A stretch of DNA of 64,000 nt from Rhizobium sp. P38BS-XIX (GTDB lineage Bacteria; Pseudomonadota; Alphaproteobacteria; Rhizobiales; Rhizobiaceae), in assembly GCF_012641435.1 (NCBI RefSeq), contig NZ_JABAIJ010000007.1, forward strand, positions 310,001 to 374,000, written 5' to 3'. This document shows positions 10,804 through 19,576 of this stretch, piece by piece; within the stretch, counting starts at the first letter, position 1, and each line of letters opens with the position of its first letter. The position numbers and the translations under genes are program-made. The notes under the pieces are model-generated. The model searched no databases, had not been told where the DNA came from, and saw nothing but the letters and a program-made list of their open reading frames with translations.

Positions 10804-11589
10804 CTATCGCGCGGTCAGCACGTAGGCGATTCGGCGGAAGAAATCCAAGGTTCGGAACAAATGCGCCGGTACACGCCTCCACGGCGCCGACTTGGCGGCG
10901 CGGTAATCACGGCGCCAGCCGATCATCGTGCTTCGCTGCAGACGGCTGAATCCGACGATGTTGCTGCGGGTCGTGAAGATCGACGTCTGCATATCCCAGC
11001 CGCGTTCGACCGCGACATCCCAGGGCAGGGACATGACGGCGAGCGATTTTACGATTTTTTCCGCGCCGCGGCGCGTTACGAGATAGCACGCCGTCGAACC
11101 TTGCGGTCCGAACAGGCAGCGGCCCACCACATCGCCTTCTTCGCTCGTAGCGCTGGCGCGGAACCCACCCCAGCGATGGTTCACCAGCTTGATGAGATCG
11201 GCCGTCGGGGCCGCATCTTTCGCGGCCATGGCACGGACAAGAAAATTTCCGTCCAGCGCGACGTCGTCTTCGATGATAACGGCCATCTCGTCATCACTGG
11301 ATAGAAATTGGCGCAGTGCCATCAGGTGACTTCGATAGCAGCCATATTCGCCGGGCAGGATCGTCCTTCCGTGCCGGCGCTGAAAGCGCGCATGATCGAC
11401 ATCGGTCCACTCGTCACGCGATATGAGCGCGCCGTCGACGCCATCGACGCGTTCGAAACGAAGGCCGAACTCATTGCCCTGTCGCTGGATTTCCACCAAT
11501 CGATCGGACGCTCGCTCGATATTGATCAGGTAGATCGGGAGTGGTTGCGCAAGCGGAAACGAAATTTCGTCGAGTGCAGAAAGGGACAT
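10804..11589 (-). CDS. Glycosyltransferase family 25 (LPS-type)
   Basis: 261 aa. The N-terminus has PIYLINIERASDRL, the GT25 hallmark; GEYGCYRSHLMALRQFL and VIIEDDVALDGNF carry the conserved cysteine/His segment and the acidic EDD motif. GT25 enzymes add sugars, often galactose, to lipooligosaccharide. The acceptor here cannot be read from sequence. GTG at 11598 is an alternative start three codons upstream; neither has a good ribosome-binding site. Divergent from serC and convergent with the barrel gene. Confidence 0.85.
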   Translation of the reverse strand: MSLSALDEISFPLAQPLPIYLINIERASDRLVEIQRQGNEFGLRFERVDGVDGALISRDEWTDVDHARFQRRHGRTILPGEYGCYRSHLMALRQFLSSDDEMAVIIEDDVALDGNFLVRAMAAKDAAPTADLIKLVNHRWGGFRASATSEEGDVVGRCLFGPQGSTACYLVTRRGAEKIVKSLAVMSLPWDVAVERGWDMQTSIFTTRSNIVGFSRLQRSTMIGWRRDYRAAKSAPWRRVPAHLFRTLDFFRRIAYVLTAR

Positions 11590-11804
11590 CGAGCACACTT
11601 ATTATTTTTTCCATCGGCGCAAATCGGTCGGCGCCAAACCTTATGTGATTTCGTGTTATCGCAGAAACCAGCTTTTGTGCGGCTAAATTTAGCGTGACTT
11701 CATTGCGCGTGGGTTGCCCCCATGAAATCTCTCGCACGAATTCGTGATGATGTGTGGGCGACACATTTTCCTGTTGCGCTTGGGCACGGCTTCCAATATA
11801 TCCA

Positions 11805-11857
11805 GCGGCGGGACACCCTTCCCCAACGAAGGGCTTTCTATCTGAGAGGATAGCGTT
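11805..11857 (+). ncRNA. Structured 5' leader of serC, candidate serC RNA motif
   Basis: Two consecutive hairpins abut the start codon. The first is CCCTTC (11816-11821) / GAAGGG (11828-11833). The second is CTATC (11838-11842) / GATAG (11849-11853), whose loop and 3' arm contain the GAGAGGA ribosome-binding site (11844-11850). A conserved alphaproteobacterial serC RNA motif upstream of serC-serA has been described. Position and layout fit it, but I matched it by memory, not by covariance model. Confidence 0.5.
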
Positions 11858-13036
11858 ATGACTAAGCTCGCCAAGCCGGACATCCGTCCGAATAATACCC
11901 ATTTCTCTTCTGGCCCCTGCTCGAAGCGCCCCGGTTGGTCGCTCGACGCTCTTTCCGACGCGGCTCTTGGCCGTTCGCACCGTGCGAAAGTCGGAAAGGC
12001 AAAGCTGAAGCAGGCCATTGATCTTACCCGCGAAATTCTTGAAGTGCCGGCGGACTACCGCATTGGCATCGTTCCGGCTTCCGACACCGGCGCTGTCGAA
12101 ATGGCCCTGTGGTCGCTGCTCGGCGAACGCGGCGTCGACATGGTCGCCTGGGAAAGCTTCGGCGCAGGTTGGGTGACCGACGTCGTCAAGCAGCTTAAGC
12201 TCAAGGACGTCCGCAAGCTTGAAGCCGGCTACGGCGAGCTGCCCGATCTTTCCGCTATCGATTTCGACCGCGACGTGGTCTTCACCTGGAACGGCACCAC
12301 CTCGGGCGTCCGCGTTCCGAATGGCGATTTCATCCCCGCCGACCGCAAGGGCCTGACGATCTGCGACGCCACCTCGGCTGCGTTTGCTCAGAACCTCGAT
12401 TTTGCCAAGCTCGACGTCGTTACCTTCTCCTGGCAGAAGGTTCTGGGCGGCGAGGGTGCGCATGGCGTCATCATCCTGTCGCCGCGCGCCGTCGAGCGTC
12501 TGACGACCTATCAGCCGGCCTGGCCGCTGCCGAAGATCTTCCGCATGACCAGCGGCGGCAAGCTGATCGAAGGCATCTTCACCGGTGAGACGATCAACAC
12601 ACCTTCGATGCTGTGCGTCGAAGACTATATCGACGCTCTGCTGTGGGCGAAGGATCTCGGTGGCCTGAAGGCGCTGATCGGCCGCGCCGATGCCAACGCC
12701 AAGGTCATCCACGACTTCGTGGCCGCCAACGACTGGATTGCCAATCTCGCTGTCAAGGCCGAGACCGAATCCAACACTTCCGTCTGCCTGAGGATCGTCG
12801 ACAAGGATGTCGTCGCCCTCGACGCCGATGGTCAGGCGAATTTCGCCAAGGGCCTTGTTGCTCTCCTTGAAAAGGAAGCGGTTGCCTTCGACGTCGGTCA
12901 TTATCGCGATGCACCGTCGGGCCTGCGCATCTGGGCAGGCGCCACGATCGAAGCTTCCGACATGCAGAAGCTGATGCCCTGGCTCGCCTGGGCTTTCGAA
13001 ACGCAGAAGGCGACGCTCTCCCAGGCTGCTGCCTGA
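11858..13036 (+). CDS. serC: SerC, phosphoserine aminotransferase
   Basis: 392 aa. A class V aminotransferase of the alphaproteobacterial SerC type (KPDIRPNNTHFSSGPCSKRPGW at the N-terminus). The PLP-binding lysine is in FSWQKVLGGEGAHG, about Lys194. Known role: converts 3-phosphohydroxypyruvate to phosphoserine with glutamate in serine synthesis, and can also act in pyridoxal phosphate synthesis. serA follows 144 bp downstream, so substrate and enzyme for two consecutive steps are linked. Confidence 0.97.
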   Translation: MTKLAKPDIRPNNTHFSSGPCSKRPGWSLDALSDAALGRSHRAKVGKAKLKQAIDLTREILEVPADYRIGIVPASDTGAVEMALWSLLGERGVDMVAWESFGAGWVTDVVKQLKLKDVRKLEAGYGELPDLSAIDFDRDVVFTWNGTTSGVRVPNGDFIPADRKGLTICDATSAAFAQNLDFAKLDVVTFSWQKVLGGEGAHGVIILSPRAVERLTTYQPAWPLPKIFRMTSGGKLIEGIFTGETINTPSMLCVEDYIDALLWAKDLGGLKALIGRADANAKVIHDFVAANDWIANLAVKAETESNTSVCLRIVDKDVVALDADGQANFAKGLVALLEKEAVAFDVGHYRDAPSGLRIWAGATIEASDMQKLMPWLAWAFETQKATLSQAAA

Positions 13037-13051
13037 GTTTGAAGCGTTTAC

Positions 13052-13075
13052 GGCTCCGCCGAGGCAGGCGGAGCC
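13052..13075 (+). terminator. Hairpin between serC and serA
   Basis: Perfect 9-bp stem GGCTCCGCC / GGCGGAGCC with a 6-nt loop but no T run. It may be an mRNA-stabilising or partial termination structure rather than a full stop. Confidence 0.5.
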
Positions 13076-13104
13076 CAGCATCCCGAAATTCTCGTTGTTT
13101 TCAT

Positions 13105-13150
13105 GCAATTCCATACGGAAAACCGCTTCGCACGTTTCCCGGAATTGCTC
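13105..13150. repeat. Partial RIME-like palindrome in the serC-serA gap
   Basis: GCAATTCC (13105-13112) and GGAATTGC (13141-13148) flank a core with CCGCTTCGCAC. The same half-element occurs at 29687-29728 and 52452-52497. The first hairpin of the full element is absent here. It ends about 20 bp before the serA ribosome-binding site. Confidence 0.75.
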
Positions 13151-13180
13151 GTCTCAGTTGACCTTTTTCAGGAGGCCTCC

Positions 13181-14776
13181 ATGGCACCTCGCGTTCTCGT
13201 ATCTGACGAACTGTCGGAAACCGCCGTCCAGATCTTCCGCGATCGCGGCGTCGAAGTCGATTTCCAGCCGCAGCTTGGCAAGGATAAGGACAAGCTGTTC
13301 GAAGTGATCGGCAAGTATGACGGTCTTGCCATCCGTTCCGCCACCAAGGTGACGGAGAAGATCATCGAAGCGGCAAAGAACCTCAAGGTCGTCGGCCGCG
13401 CCGGCATCGGTGTCGACAATGTCGACATTCCGGCAGCCTCGCGCCGCGGTATCATCGTCATGAACACGCCCTTCGGCAACTCGATCACGACGGCTGAACA
13501 CGCCATCGCGCTGATGTTTGCCGTTGCCCGCCAGCTTCCGGCTGCCGACGCCTCGACGCAGGCCGGAAAGTGGGAAAAGTCGAAGTTCATGGGTGTCGAA
13601 ATCACCGGCAAGACGCTCGGCATCATCGGCGCCGGCAACATCGGCTCCATCGTGATCACCCGCGCCCTCGGCCTCAAGATGCACGTCCTCGCCTACGACC
13701 CCTTCCTGTCGAAGGAGCGCGCCGAGGAAATGGGCGTCACCAAGGTGGAGCTCGACGAGCTGTTTGCCCGCGCGGACTTCATCACGCTGCACGTGCCGCT
13801 GACGGACAAGACCCGGAACATCATCGACGCAACCGCGCTTGCCAAGATGAAGGAAGGCGTTCGCATCATCAACTGCGCCCGCGGCGGACTCGTCGATGAG
13901 GCAGCGCTTGCCGCTGCCATCAAGTCCGGCCATGTCGCCGGTGCCGCTTTCGACGTCTTCGAAGTCGAGCCGGCCAAGGAAAGCCCGCTGTTCGGCCTGC
14001 CGAACGTCGTCTGCACGCCGCATCTCGGCGCGTCCACGACGGAAGCCCAGGAGAATGTCGCTCTTCAGGTCGCCGAGCAGATGGCCGACTACCTCGTCAA
14101 GGGTGCCGTCTCGAACGCTATCAACATGCCCTCGATCACCGCTGAAGAAGCGCCGATCCTGAAGCCGTTCATCAAGCTCGCTGATGTTCTCGGCGCCTTT
14201 GTCGGCCAGGTCACGGAAGAGCCGATCAAGGAAATCGAAATCCTTTATGATGGCGTCACCGCCAACATGAACACCAAGGCCCTGACGAGTGCGTTGCTCG
14301 CCGGCCTGATCCGCAATCAGGTTGCCGACGTCAACATGGTTTCGGCGCCGATCATGATCAAGGAAAAGGGCATCGTCCTTGCCGAAGTCAAGCGCGACAA
14401 GACGGGCGTTTATGACGGCTACATCAAGCTGACCGTCACCACCGACAGCATGACCCGCTCCGTTGCCGGCACCGTCTTCTCGGATGGCAAGCCGCGCTTC
14501 ATCCAGATCAAGGGCATCAATCTCGACGCCGACGTGGGCAACCACATGGTCTATATCGCCAACACCGACGTTCCCGGCATGATCGGCTTCATCGGCACGG
14601 CGCTCGGCTCTGCCGGCGTCAACATCGCCAACTTCCAGCTCGGCCGCGACAAGCAGGGTGGCGATGCCATCGCGCTTCTCTACGTCGACGGCCCGATCAG
14701 CGACGACGTGCTTGCCAAGCTCACGGCGCATCAGGCGATCCGCCAGGCAAAGCCGCTGGTGTTCAACATCGACTGA
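13181..14776 (+). CDS. serA: SerA, D-3-phosphoglycerate dehydrogenase with ACT domain
   Basis: 531 aa, the long form. NAD-binding GAGNIG at 150-155; catalytic region NCARGGLVDE and PHLGAST; intervening domain after about 315. The C-terminal ACT domain (NTDVPGMIGFIGTALGSAGV) is the usual serine-feedback site. Known role: oxidises 3-phosphoglycerate to 3-phosphohydroxypyruvate, the first step of serine synthesis. GGAGG at 13171-13175 precedes the ATG and fixes the start; the open frame from 13103 runs through the palindromic repeat and is not coding. Confidence 0.98.
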   Translation: MAPRVLVSDELSETAVQIFRDRGVEVDFQPQLGKDKDKLFEVIGKYDGLAIRSATKVTEKIIEAAKNLKVVGRAGIGVDNVDIPAASRRGIIVMNTPFGNSITTAEHAIALMFAVARQLPAADASTQAGKWEKSKFMGVEITGKTLGIIGAGNIGSIVITRALGLKMHVLAYDPFLSKERAEEMGVTKVELDELFARADFITLHVPLTDKTRNIIDATALAKMKEGVRIINCARGGLVDEAALAAAIKSGHVAGAAFDVFEVEPAKESPLFGLPNVVCTPHLGASTTEAQENVALQVAEQMADYLVKGAVSNAINMPSITAEEAPILKPFIKLADVLGAFVGQVTEEPIKEIEILYDGVTANMNTKALTSALLAGLIRNQVADVNMVSAPIMIKEKGIVLAEVKRDKTGVYDGYIKLTVTTDSMTRSVAGTVFSDGKPRFIQIKGINLDADVGNHMVYIANTDVPGMIGFIGTALGSAGVNIANFQLGRDKQGGDAIALLYVDGPISDDVLAKLTAHQAIRQAKPLVFNID

Positions 14777-14838
14777 GCCTGTCCGCCCCGATGAAGGGCG
14801 GTTAGCCATAGAGTTCGCTCCTCCCAAGAGCCAATCCG

Positions 14839-14875
14839 AAAGCCCGGCGCGACGCAAGTTGCGCCGGGCTTTCCG
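14839..14875 (+). terminator. Terminator after serA
   Basis: Perfect 12-bp stem AAAGCCCGGCGC / GCGCCGGGCTTT, 10-nt loop, short T run. Confidence 0.85.
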
Positions 14876-14950
14876 TAACATTGCCTGGGTTGTGGATAAG
14901 GTTACCCGGTGGGCTATCGAGGCCGGCAAAACCCGCCTATCTCTTGGGCG

Positions 14951-15634
14951 ATGGAGGCACTGCGCAAAAACATACTTGGGCAAGGAATGGGCACGCCAAT
15001 CGAATGGCTGGCCAAACCGGTGTCCGTGGCGATCGTGCTCTTTGCGCGGGCCATCACCGCCGTGCGGGCGATCTGGCCCGAGAGCGGCATGCGCACGCGC
15101 CGCTGCGTCTATTTCGCCAACCATTCAAGTCATGGCGATTTCATCCTGATCTGGACTGTCCTGCCGCCTCGATTGCGCCGTCGCGTGCGTCCGGTGGCCG
15201 GCGCCGACTACTGGCTGAAGTCGCCGCTGAACAGTTTCATCGGGCGGGATGTCTTTAACGCCGTTCTGATCGAGCGGGATCGAGACGCACGCAAGGAAGA
15301 TCCGGTCACGCAGATGACGCAAGCGCTCGATGCCGGCTCTTCTCTCATCCTGTTTCCGGAAGGCACTCGCAATCTCACCGAACAGCCGTTGCAGCCGTTC
15401 AAGAGCGGGCTCTTTCATCTTGCCAAGGCACGCCCCGATATCGATCTCGTTCCCGTCTGGATCGACAATCTGAACCGCGTCATGCCAAAGGGCGAGTTCG
15501 TGCCCATTCCGCTGATCTGCACCGTCACCTTCGGCGAGGCGCTGCATATCGGCGAGACCGAGGAAAAGACGGAATTCCTGGCCAGGGCCGAAGCGGCACT
15601 CTTGGCGCTGGCGCCCAAGCGGGCGGGAGACTGA
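14951..15634 (+). CDS. PlsC-family lysophospholipid acyltransferase
   Basis: 227 aa from the chosen ATG. It has the acyltransferase HX4D motif NHSSHGD (His58, Asp63) and FPEGTRN about 80 residues later, the glycerol-phosphate-binding block. Known role of the family: transfers an acyl chain to lysophosphatidate or a related acceptor in the inner membrane. It opens a four-gene unit with cdsA 2 bp downstream. The start is uncertain: GTG 14909, ATG 14951 and ATG 14987 are all in frame, and none has a strong ribosome-binding site. A second housekeeping PlsC may exist elsewhere. Confidence 0.85.
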   Translation: MEALRKNILGQGMGTPIEWLAKPVSVAIVLFARAITAVRAIWPESGMRTRRCVYFANHSSHGDFILIWTVLPPRLRRRVRPVAGADYWLKSPLNSFIGRDVFNAVLIERDRDARKEDPVTQMTQALDAGSSLILFPEGTRNLTEQPLQPFKSGLFHLAKARPDIDLVPVWIDNLNRVMPKGEFVPIPLICTVTFGEALHIGETEEKTEFLARAEAALLALAPKRAGD

Positions 15635-15636
15635 GC

Positions 15637-16587
15637 ATGAGTGCGGCAAGCGCCGATCTGATTCATCTTGTCCTTGGCATTTTCGGGGTCCTGATCGTCG
15701 CCTCGATCGTCGGCTATGTGCTGCAGCAGCGCCTGTCGCCCGATGGATCGAATGCCGCGATCGAAAACCTGAACGCGCGCATCAAGGCTTGGTGGGTGAT
15801 GGTGGTGCTGATCGGCATTGCCTTCATTGCCGGGCGTGCCGGCGTCATTCTGCTTTTCGCCTTCTGCTCCTTTGCGGCGCTGCGTGAGTTCGTGACGCTG
15901 ATCAACACGAAGCGAGCCGATCACTGGGCGGTCGCTGCGGCCTTCTTCGTGGCGCTGCCCGTACAATATTACCTGCTGTGGGCAGAGGAATACGGCATCT
16001 ATTCGATCTTCATTCCCGTCTACGCATTTCTGTTCATGCCGATCATTGCCGTGCTGCGCGGCGATACCGAGCGCTTTCTGGTGCGCATTGCCGAGGTGCA
16101 ATGGGCGCTTATGATCTGCGTCTTCTGTGCGTCGCATGTGCCGGCGCTGCTGACGCTGCATATTCCCGGCTATGAAGGCCGCAACGTGCTGCTGATCGCC
16201 TTCCTAGTGATCGTCGTGCAGCTCAGCGACGTCCTGCAATATGTCTGGGGCAAGCTGTTCGGGAAAACGAAGATCGCACCACGTCTATCGCCATCGAAGA
16301 CGGTCGAGGGTTTTGTCGGCGGCGTGATCAGCGCATCCCTGATCGGAGCAACGCTGTGGTGGGTGACACCGTTCACGCCACTGCAGGCGGGGCTTCTTGC
16401 CTTCGTCATCACCATCATGGGCTTCTTTGGCGGGCTTGTCATGTCGGCGATCAAGCGGGACCGTGGCGTCAAGGATTGGGGCCATCTCATCGAGGGGCAT
16501 GGCGGGCTGATCGATCGGCTGGACTCTGTCGTTTTCTCCGCGCCGATCTTCTTCCATCTCGTGCGCTTCTGGTGGTCCGTCTCATGA
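15637..16587 (+). CDS. cdsA: CdsA-family phosphatidate cytidylyltransferase
   Basis: 316 aa, multi-spanning membrane protein with about seven or eight hydrophobic segments. The C-terminal signature (S270 to D296: SAIKRDRGVKDWG, then HGGLIDRLD) fits the CDP-diglyceride synthetase pattern at all fixed positions. Known role: CTP + phosphatidate to CDP-diacylglycerol, the activated donor for phospholipid head groups. It is coupled to the acyltransferase upstream and, by an ATGA overlap, to the small membrane protein downstream. This may be a second, specialised CdsA; whether the housekeeping copy lies elsewhere cannot be seen here. Confidence 0.93.
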   Translation: MSAASADLIHLVLGIFGVLIVASIVGYVLQQRLSPDGSNAAIENLNARIKAWWVMVVLIGIAFIAGRAGVILLFAFCSFAALREFVTLINTKRADHWAVAAAFFVALPVQYYLLWAEEYGIYSIFIPVYAFLFMPIIAVLRGDTERFLVRIAEVQWALMICVFCASHVPALLTLHIPGYEGRNVLLIAFLVIVVQLSDVLQYVWGKLFGKTKIAPRLSPSKTVEGFVGGVISASLIGATLWWVTPFTPLQAGLLAFVITIMGFFGGLVMSAIKRDRGVKDWGHLIEGHGGLIDRLDSVVFSAPIFFHLVRFWWSVS

Positions 16588-16985
16588 GCGGAAAGCTGAA
16601 AGCGCTTGCCGGCAGCAGCATCGTGCATGTGCTTTTTGCGTTCCTCGCCATGGGCGGCTGGGCGGTCTTTGCCAACCGCATGCACCCGATGCCGCGTCCT
16701 TTGATCGCCGGTGTCGTGCAGGGTTTGCTTTCGGCTTGCCTGACGTTGTTTCTGAAGTCGGTGGTCGAGGCATTGTCCACGCGGTTCCGCGGCATCATAC
16801 GCCTTTGGGCGCCTCCACTGATCGCCTGCCTGGGCTCTGCGACCATCCTGGTCGCCATCCACGCATTGAGCGGCACGCCGGAGATCCTGAAGACCATCGC
16901 CGTGCCTTTGCTGGTCTCCTCCAGCTATGCGGCGATCTACAATTACTCGATATCGGGCGGAAGGCTGCGAAGCCATGAGAGGTGA
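16584..16985 (+). CDS. Small membrane protein of the phospholipid operon, unknown function
   Basis: 133 aa. Four hydrophobic stretches (about 10-27, 38-56, 70-92 and 102-120) separated by short basic loops. The start overlaps the cdsA stop as ATGA, which fixes it and implies translational coupling. The CDP-alcohol phosphatidyltransferase starts 6 bp after the stop. No catalytic motif that I recognise. A role as a subunit or lipid transporter of the pathway is only an inference from position. Confidence 0.8.
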   Translation: MSGKLKALAGSSIVHVLFAFLAMGGWAVFANRMHPMPRPLIAGVVQGLLSACLTLFLKSVVEALSTRFRGIIRLWAPPLIACLGSATILVAIHALSGTPEILKTIAVPLLVSSSYAAIYNYSISGGRLRSHER

Positions 16986-16991
16986 GGGAGC

Positions 16992-17645
16992 ATGACCGGC
17001 GAGGGAACAGGCGACAGGCGGCCGCTGGCGAGCCGCAACACTCAGTGGGCTCAGATGCTGGCATGCCGCATGACCGCGCTTTCGGTGACGCCGAACCAGA
17101 TCTCGCAGGCGAGCATGCTCATGGCGCTGTTGGCCGGGGCTTCATTCTGGCTTTCCGGCACCGCTGGGAGCGTCGGCATGCGGGTGGTCCTGCTAATCCT
17201 CGCCGCCTTGTTCTGCCAGCTGCGTCTTCTCTGCAACCTGCTTGATGGCATGGTGGCGGTGGAAGGCGGGAAGGGCGAGGCCGACGGGCCATTCTGGAAC
17301 GAGTTTCCCGACCGCGTCGCCGATCTCCTCATCTTTGCCGGTATCGGCTACGGCATCGCAATGCCGGGGCTCGGCTGGGCGGCCGGCGCCTTTGCCGTGC
17401 TGACGGCCTATGTCCGCGAGCTTGGACGCGCCACCGGCAATCCCAGCGATTTCGGCGGCCCGATGGCAAAGCAGCATCGAATGGCGGTGACAACCGCTGC
17501 AGCTTTGCTCTCGATCGTCGAGGCGCTGTGGAGCGGCGGCATCTGGGTTTTGACGATCGCGCTCTGGATCATCGCCATCGGGTCCGCAGCGACCGTTTTG
17601 CGGCGAAGCGGCAATCTCATTCGCCATTTGAAGGCAAAGGGATGA
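16992..17645 (+). CDS. CDP-alcohol phosphatidyltransferase family protein with altered active site
   Basis: 217 aa integral membrane protein. Residues 82-107 correspond to the family motif D(x)2DG(x)2AR(x)8G(x)3D(x)3D, but here it reads N82-x2-D85-G86-x2-A89-V90-x8-G99-x3-N103-x3-D107. So the first and third Asp are Asn and the Arg is Val. Members normally use the four Asp to bind metal and displace CMP from CDP-alcohols. The operon (acyltransferase, CdsA, this protein) strongly suggests lipid head-group chemistry, but the substrate or even catalysis is open. Confidence 0.8.
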   Translation: MTGEGTGDRRPLASRNTQWAQMLACRMTALSVTPNQISQASMLMALLAGASFWLSGTAGSVGMRVVLLILAALFCQLRLLCNLLDGMVAVEGGKGEADGPFWNEFPDRVADLLIFAGIGYGIAMPGLGWAAGAFAVLTAYVRELGRATGNPSDFGGPMAKQHRMAVTTAAALLSIVEALWSGGIWVLTIALWIIAIGSAATVLRRSGNLIRHLKAKG

Positions 17646-17783
17646 TTCGCGATTTCGCTCACCCCTTGCATGGGTTGGCAATCCTTTCTATATCCGTCCA
17701 CAATTGAGGCTGGCTGCGGAAAGCGGCTAATGGCCCCTCGTGATGAAAAACCGCCGCTTTTGCATGGCATTGGGCGGTGAGCA

Positions 17784-17828
17784 GCATGATACCAAAAAGT
17801 GTGTAGCGGTTTTTGGATCAGATCATGC
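17784..17828. repeat. Rhizobial intergenic palindrome upstream of mnmA
   Basis: GCATGAT (17784-17790) followed by CCAAAAA pairs with TTTTTGG and GATCATGC (17821-17828). The core GTGTGTAGCGG resembles a repeat I recall as common in Rhizobium intergenic regions. It lies within the 274-bp gap between the phospholipid operon and mnmA. Confidence 0.6.
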
Positions 17829-17919
17829 GAAATCAAATCGTGAGAGCGTGACGGCGTTTCGAAAAAAGGCCATCCCGTTCGATAGCATCGAAGATCGTTC
17901 AAGACTGGCGGCAACGACC

Positions 17920-19119
17920 GTGAATACACTGGATTTTGACAAGAGGCCGGAAGATACCCGCGTCGTCGTCGCCATGTCGGGCGGTGTCGACAGCTCCGTT
18001 GTCGCCGGCATTCTGAAGCGACAGGGTTATGATGTGCTCGGCATCACGCTGCAGCTCTACGACCATGGCGCGGCCGTTCATCGCGCCGGCTCCTGTTGCG
18101 CCGGCCAGGATATCGACGATGCGCGCCGCGTCTGCGAGACGCTCGGCATCCCGCATTATGTGCTCGATTACGAAAAGCGCTTCCGCGAAACGGTGATCAA
18201 TCCCTTCGCCGAGAGCTATGTCGCCGGCGAAACGCCGATCCCGTGCGTTGCCTGCAACCAGACCGTCAAGTTCGCCGACCTGCTGGCGACCGCGAAGGAG
18301 CTCGGCGCCGATGCGCTGGCAACCGGACATTATATCCGCTCGCGCCCGAACCCGACCGCCGATAATCCCGGCCGCCGCGCGCTCTATCGCCCGGCCGATG
18401 CCGATCGCGACCAGAGCTATTTCCTCTTTGCGACCACGCAGGAGCAGATCGACTATCTGCGCTTTCCGCTGGGTGGCATGCCGAAGGCCGAGACGCGTGC
18501 GCTCGCCGAGGAAATGGGCCTCGTCGTCGCCAAGAAGGCCGACAGCCAGGACATCTGTTTCGTGCCGCAGGGCAAATATTCCGACGTGATCGCCAAGCTG
18601 AAGCCGAATGCGGCGCTTGCCGGCGAGATCGTCCATCTCGACGGCCGCGTGCTCGGCCAGCATGAAGGCATTCTGCATTACACGATCGGCCAGCGCCGCG
18701 GCATCGGTGTTGCCACAGGCGAGCCGCTCTACGTGGTCTATCTCGATGCCCGCTCGCGCCGCGTGATCGTCGGCCCGAAGGAGGCGCTGGAAACGCACCG
18801 CGTCTATCTGCGTGATGTCAATTGGCTTGGCGACGAACCGTTGCTGCAGGCGGCTTCCGGCGGCGGGTTTGCCTGTTTCGCCAAGGTGCGCTCCACCCGC
18901 GCGCCGTCTCCCGCCGTGCTGCATGCCGATGCCAGCGGCATCTATGTCGATCTCACGGTGGGCGAGGCGGGTGTTGCTCCCGGCCAGGCCTGCGCGCTCT
19001 ACTCCGCCCCCGGCGATGATGCCCGCGTCTATGGCGGCGGCTTCATCGAGCGCTCCGAACGCGAACCCATGGCAGAGGCTTCGCTCAAGGCGCTGCTGGC
19101 AAGCCCGGTGGCCGCCTGA
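17920..19119 (+). CDS. mnmA: MnmA, tRNA-specific 2-thiouridylase
   Basis: 399 aa from GTG 17920. PP-loop SGGVDSS (20-26), nucleophilic Cys109 in PCVAC and partner Cys213 in DICFVPQG, and the C-terminal beta-barrel (GQRRGIGVATGEPLYVV onward). Known role: ATP-dependent 2-thiolation of U34 in tRNA-Lys, -Glu and -Gln. The frame is open back to 17740, but that stretch includes an intergenic palindrome and lacks similarity to MnmA. GTG followed by NTLDFDKRPE is the likely start. A tRNA gene follows. Confidence 0.95.
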   Translation: MNTLDFDKRPEDTRVVVAMSGGVDSSVVAGILKRQGYDVLGITLQLYDHGAAVHRAGSCCAGQDIDDARRVCETLGIPHYVLDYEKRFRETVINPFAESYVAGETPIPCVACNQTVKFADLLATAKELGADALATGHYIRSRPNPTADNPGRRALYRPADADRDQSYFLFATTQEQIDYLRFPLGGMPKAETRALAEEMGLVVAKKADSQDICFVPQGKYSDVIAKLKPNAALAGEIVHLDGRVLGQHEGILHYTIGQRRGIGVATGEPLYVVYLDARSRRVIVGPKEALETHRVYLRDVNWLGDEPLLQAASGGGFACFAKVRSTRAPSPAVLHADASGIYVDLTVGEAGVAPGQACALYSAPGDDARVYGGGFIERSEREPMAEASLKALLASPVAA

Positions 19120-19170
19120 GGGCAGACGACAAGGCTTTGGAGAAACCTCCGATTTTTCCAAATCATCCGC

Positions 19171-19199
19171 TTGACACCAAGCCGAACCGCACCTTATAA
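19171..19199 (+). promoter_or_regulatory. Housekeeping promoter for the tRNA gene
   Basis: TTGACA (19171-19176), a 17-nt spacer, and TTATAA (19194-19199). The tRNA begins 80 bp after the -10 box. Confidence 0.75.
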
Positions 19200-19279
19200 G
19201 CCGCTCACCGACGAGCTAACGCTTTCGAGCGCCGGTTCGTTTGACCTTTGTATTTGATGTCAATCATCAAATGCCGCGT

Positions 19280-19356
19280 GGCGGAGTAGCTCAGTAGGTC
19301 AGAGCAGAGGAATCATAATCCTTGTGTCGGGGGTTCAAATCCCTCCTCCGCTACCA
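19280..19356 (+). tRNA. tRNA-Met (CAT anticodon), elongator type
   Basis: 77-nt cloverleaf: acceptor GGCGGAG / CTCCGCT, D arm GCTC...GAGC, anticodon stem GAGGA / TCCTT with loop ATCATAA (CAT), T arm GGGGG TTCAAAT CCCTC, discriminator A and encoded CCA (19354-19356). G1-U72 pairing and a G-rich stem argue for an elongator rather than initiator tRNA. CAT also fits tRNA-Ile2 (the TilS substrate); the body looks more like alphaproteobacterial tRNA-Met, but this is judged by eye. Confidence 0.93.
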
Positions 19357-19576
19357 TCGCAATAACAGCTGGTTTCGCCCCAACGGGATAAATGCTGATT
19401 GTCCGACGGTTTTCCTTTGCCTTAGCACTTTTGTGCAGCGTGTCGGCTAGGCCGGTACGCTACGAAGAATAGCCAAGCCTCCAAATATCGTAGCGTCTCC
19501 ACTGAGAGAGTATTTCGTCCCGGGGGGGACACTTGAACGGGCAATGCTGAAATTGTCGTTCAAGTAGGTGGTTTCG

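Noticed and set aside
13154..15124. 656-codon open frame antisense to serA
   Set aside because: It shadows serA in a high-GC strand; its protein is rich in Gly, Asp, Arg and His with no domain, and it spans an unrelated terminator and the next gene.
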